From: Thioclava indica
GTDB taxonomy: Bacteria; Pseudomonadota; Alphaproteobacteria; Rhodobacterales; Rhodobacteraceae
Assembly (NCBI RefSeq): GCF_000714545.1
Contig: NZ_AUNB01000029.1
Coordinates: forward strand, 124,001 to 188,000
Reading direction: 5' to 3'
DNA length: 64,000 nt
In this document: piece by piece, positions 63,632-64,000 of the stretch
Layout: the number at the start of each line of letters is the position of its first letter
Position numbering within the stretch: the first letter of the stretch is position 1
Program-made: the position numbers and the translations under genes
Notes under the pieces: generated by a model
Told to the model about the DNA's origin: nothing
The model's database searches: none
Seen by the model: only the letters and a program-made list of their open reading frames with translations

Positions 63632-64000
63632 TTATCGATGCGTCTCGCAGCGTCCCTGAGACGCGGTTTGTCGGGTGAGATTGGGCGCCAAAGCGGCCAG
63701 CGCATCGTGATGGGTCAGATAGATCTGCCCGCCCAGATGCGTGAGCAAATCGGAACGCGTCAGCGCGTCCATCACCGGCCCCTTAACCTCGGACAGATGC
63801 AGGCGCACGCCCGCATCCTTCAGCTGGTCGTTGACCTCTTCGAGTGCCTCCAGCGCCGAACTGTCGATGTGATTCACCGCCGGGCAATTCAGCACGACAT
63901 GCTTGATCGACTGATCCGTTGCGATGCGGTCATAGATCATCTCTTCGACGAAACGCGCATTTGGAAACCACAGGCTTTCGTCGATGCGCAGCGACAGCAC
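63632..64000 (-). CDS. SulP-family anion transporter, C-terminal STAS domain (truncated by window edge)
   Basis: The last ~120 residues of a gene that starts beyond the window. The STAS fold is seen in 'IDESLWFPNARFVEEMIYD', 'IKHVVLNCPAVNHIDSSALEALEEVNDQLK' and 'RLHLSEVKGPVMDALTRSDLL', with the conserved Asp-Ser-Ser loop. It is typical of the cytoplasmic end of SulP sulfate/bicarbonate permeases. The membrane part is not visible, so the assignment to SulP rests on this domain. Confidence 0.8.
   Translation of the reverse strand: MLSLRIDESLWFPNARFVEEMIYDRIATDQSIKHVVLNCPAVNHIDSSALEALEEVNDQLKDAGVRLHLSEVKGPVMDALTRSDLLTHLGGQIYLTHHDALAALAPNLTRQTASQGRCETHR

Overview
The window is chromosomal DNA of an alphaproteobacterium, almost certainly Rhodobacterales (Rhodobacteraceae). 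The evidence is the GC-rich codon use, the iscR-suf cluster with interleaved membrane genes, the fused ispDF, the dusB-ntrB-ntrC-ntrY-ntrX-trkA-trkH-hfq-hflX order, the yajC-secD-secF run that continues into ccmABCDG, and the RatA/COQ10-type protein beside hpt. I do not assign a species. No rRNA, tRNA, CRISPR array, insertion sequence or prophage gene was found. It reads as core genome with a few accessory islands.

Layout. 1-2.5 kb: end of an MFS transporter, a DUF924 gene and lpdA. 2.5-9.7 kb: mostly minus strand, with typA, two tandem YitT-family membrane proteins, NADP-isocitrate dehydrogenase, and a tightly overlapping set of four genes (alpha/beta hydrolase, small acidic protein, 4-TM protein, HD phosphohydrolase). 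9.9-18.5 kb: iscR and a SUF operon (NifS/IscS-type desulfurase, sufB, membrane protein, YbjQ-like, sufC, sufD, two YIP1 proteins, sufS). 18.6-25.3 kb: a three-gene transglutaminase / DUF2126 amidoligase / circularly permuted ATP-grasp plus alpha-E system. 25.5-30.7 kb: a complete dipeptide-type ABC importer. 30.7-38.2 kb: mazG (minus), then yajC-secD-secF-Mth938-like-ccmA-ccmB-ccmC-ccmD-ccmG. 38.2-39.4 kb: a small membrane protein, hpt and ratA. 39.6-41.7 kb: a large RTX calcium-binding protein. 41.7-43.8 kb: cinA, pgpA and ispDF (minus). 44-51.2 kb: dusB and the NtrBC and NtrYX two-component systems. 51.4-56 kb: trkA, trkH, hfq and hflX. 56-59.4 kb: a PAS protein, yicC, gmk, a gamma-carbonic-anhydrase-like protein and an unknown gene. 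59.7-62.7 kb: a PhoR-like kinase, rpsB and tsf. 62.7-64 kb: a LuxR-type regulator and the STAS end of a SulP transporter.

How the genes work together. IscR probably controls the SUF operon, but it lacks the canonical three-cysteine cluster site. The NtrC of the nitrogen regulon, and also NtrX, lack the GAFTGA loop that contacts sigma-54, as reported for Rhodobacter capsulatus NtrC. The sec and ccm genes form one long same-strand run linking membrane protein export to cytochrome c maturation. The most intriguing region is the amidoligase / ATP-grasp / two-transglutaminase set. It looks like a complete but chemically undefined peptide-bond-forming and peptide-processing pathway, and it lies directly upstream of a peptide importer. 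Other points of note are a family of intergenic hairpins (about 10.41-10.48, 35.84-35.91 and 51.22-51.30 kb), a run of ten G inside the RTX gene, and four promoter-like sites sharing a TNGCCA -35 element with 17-base spacing.
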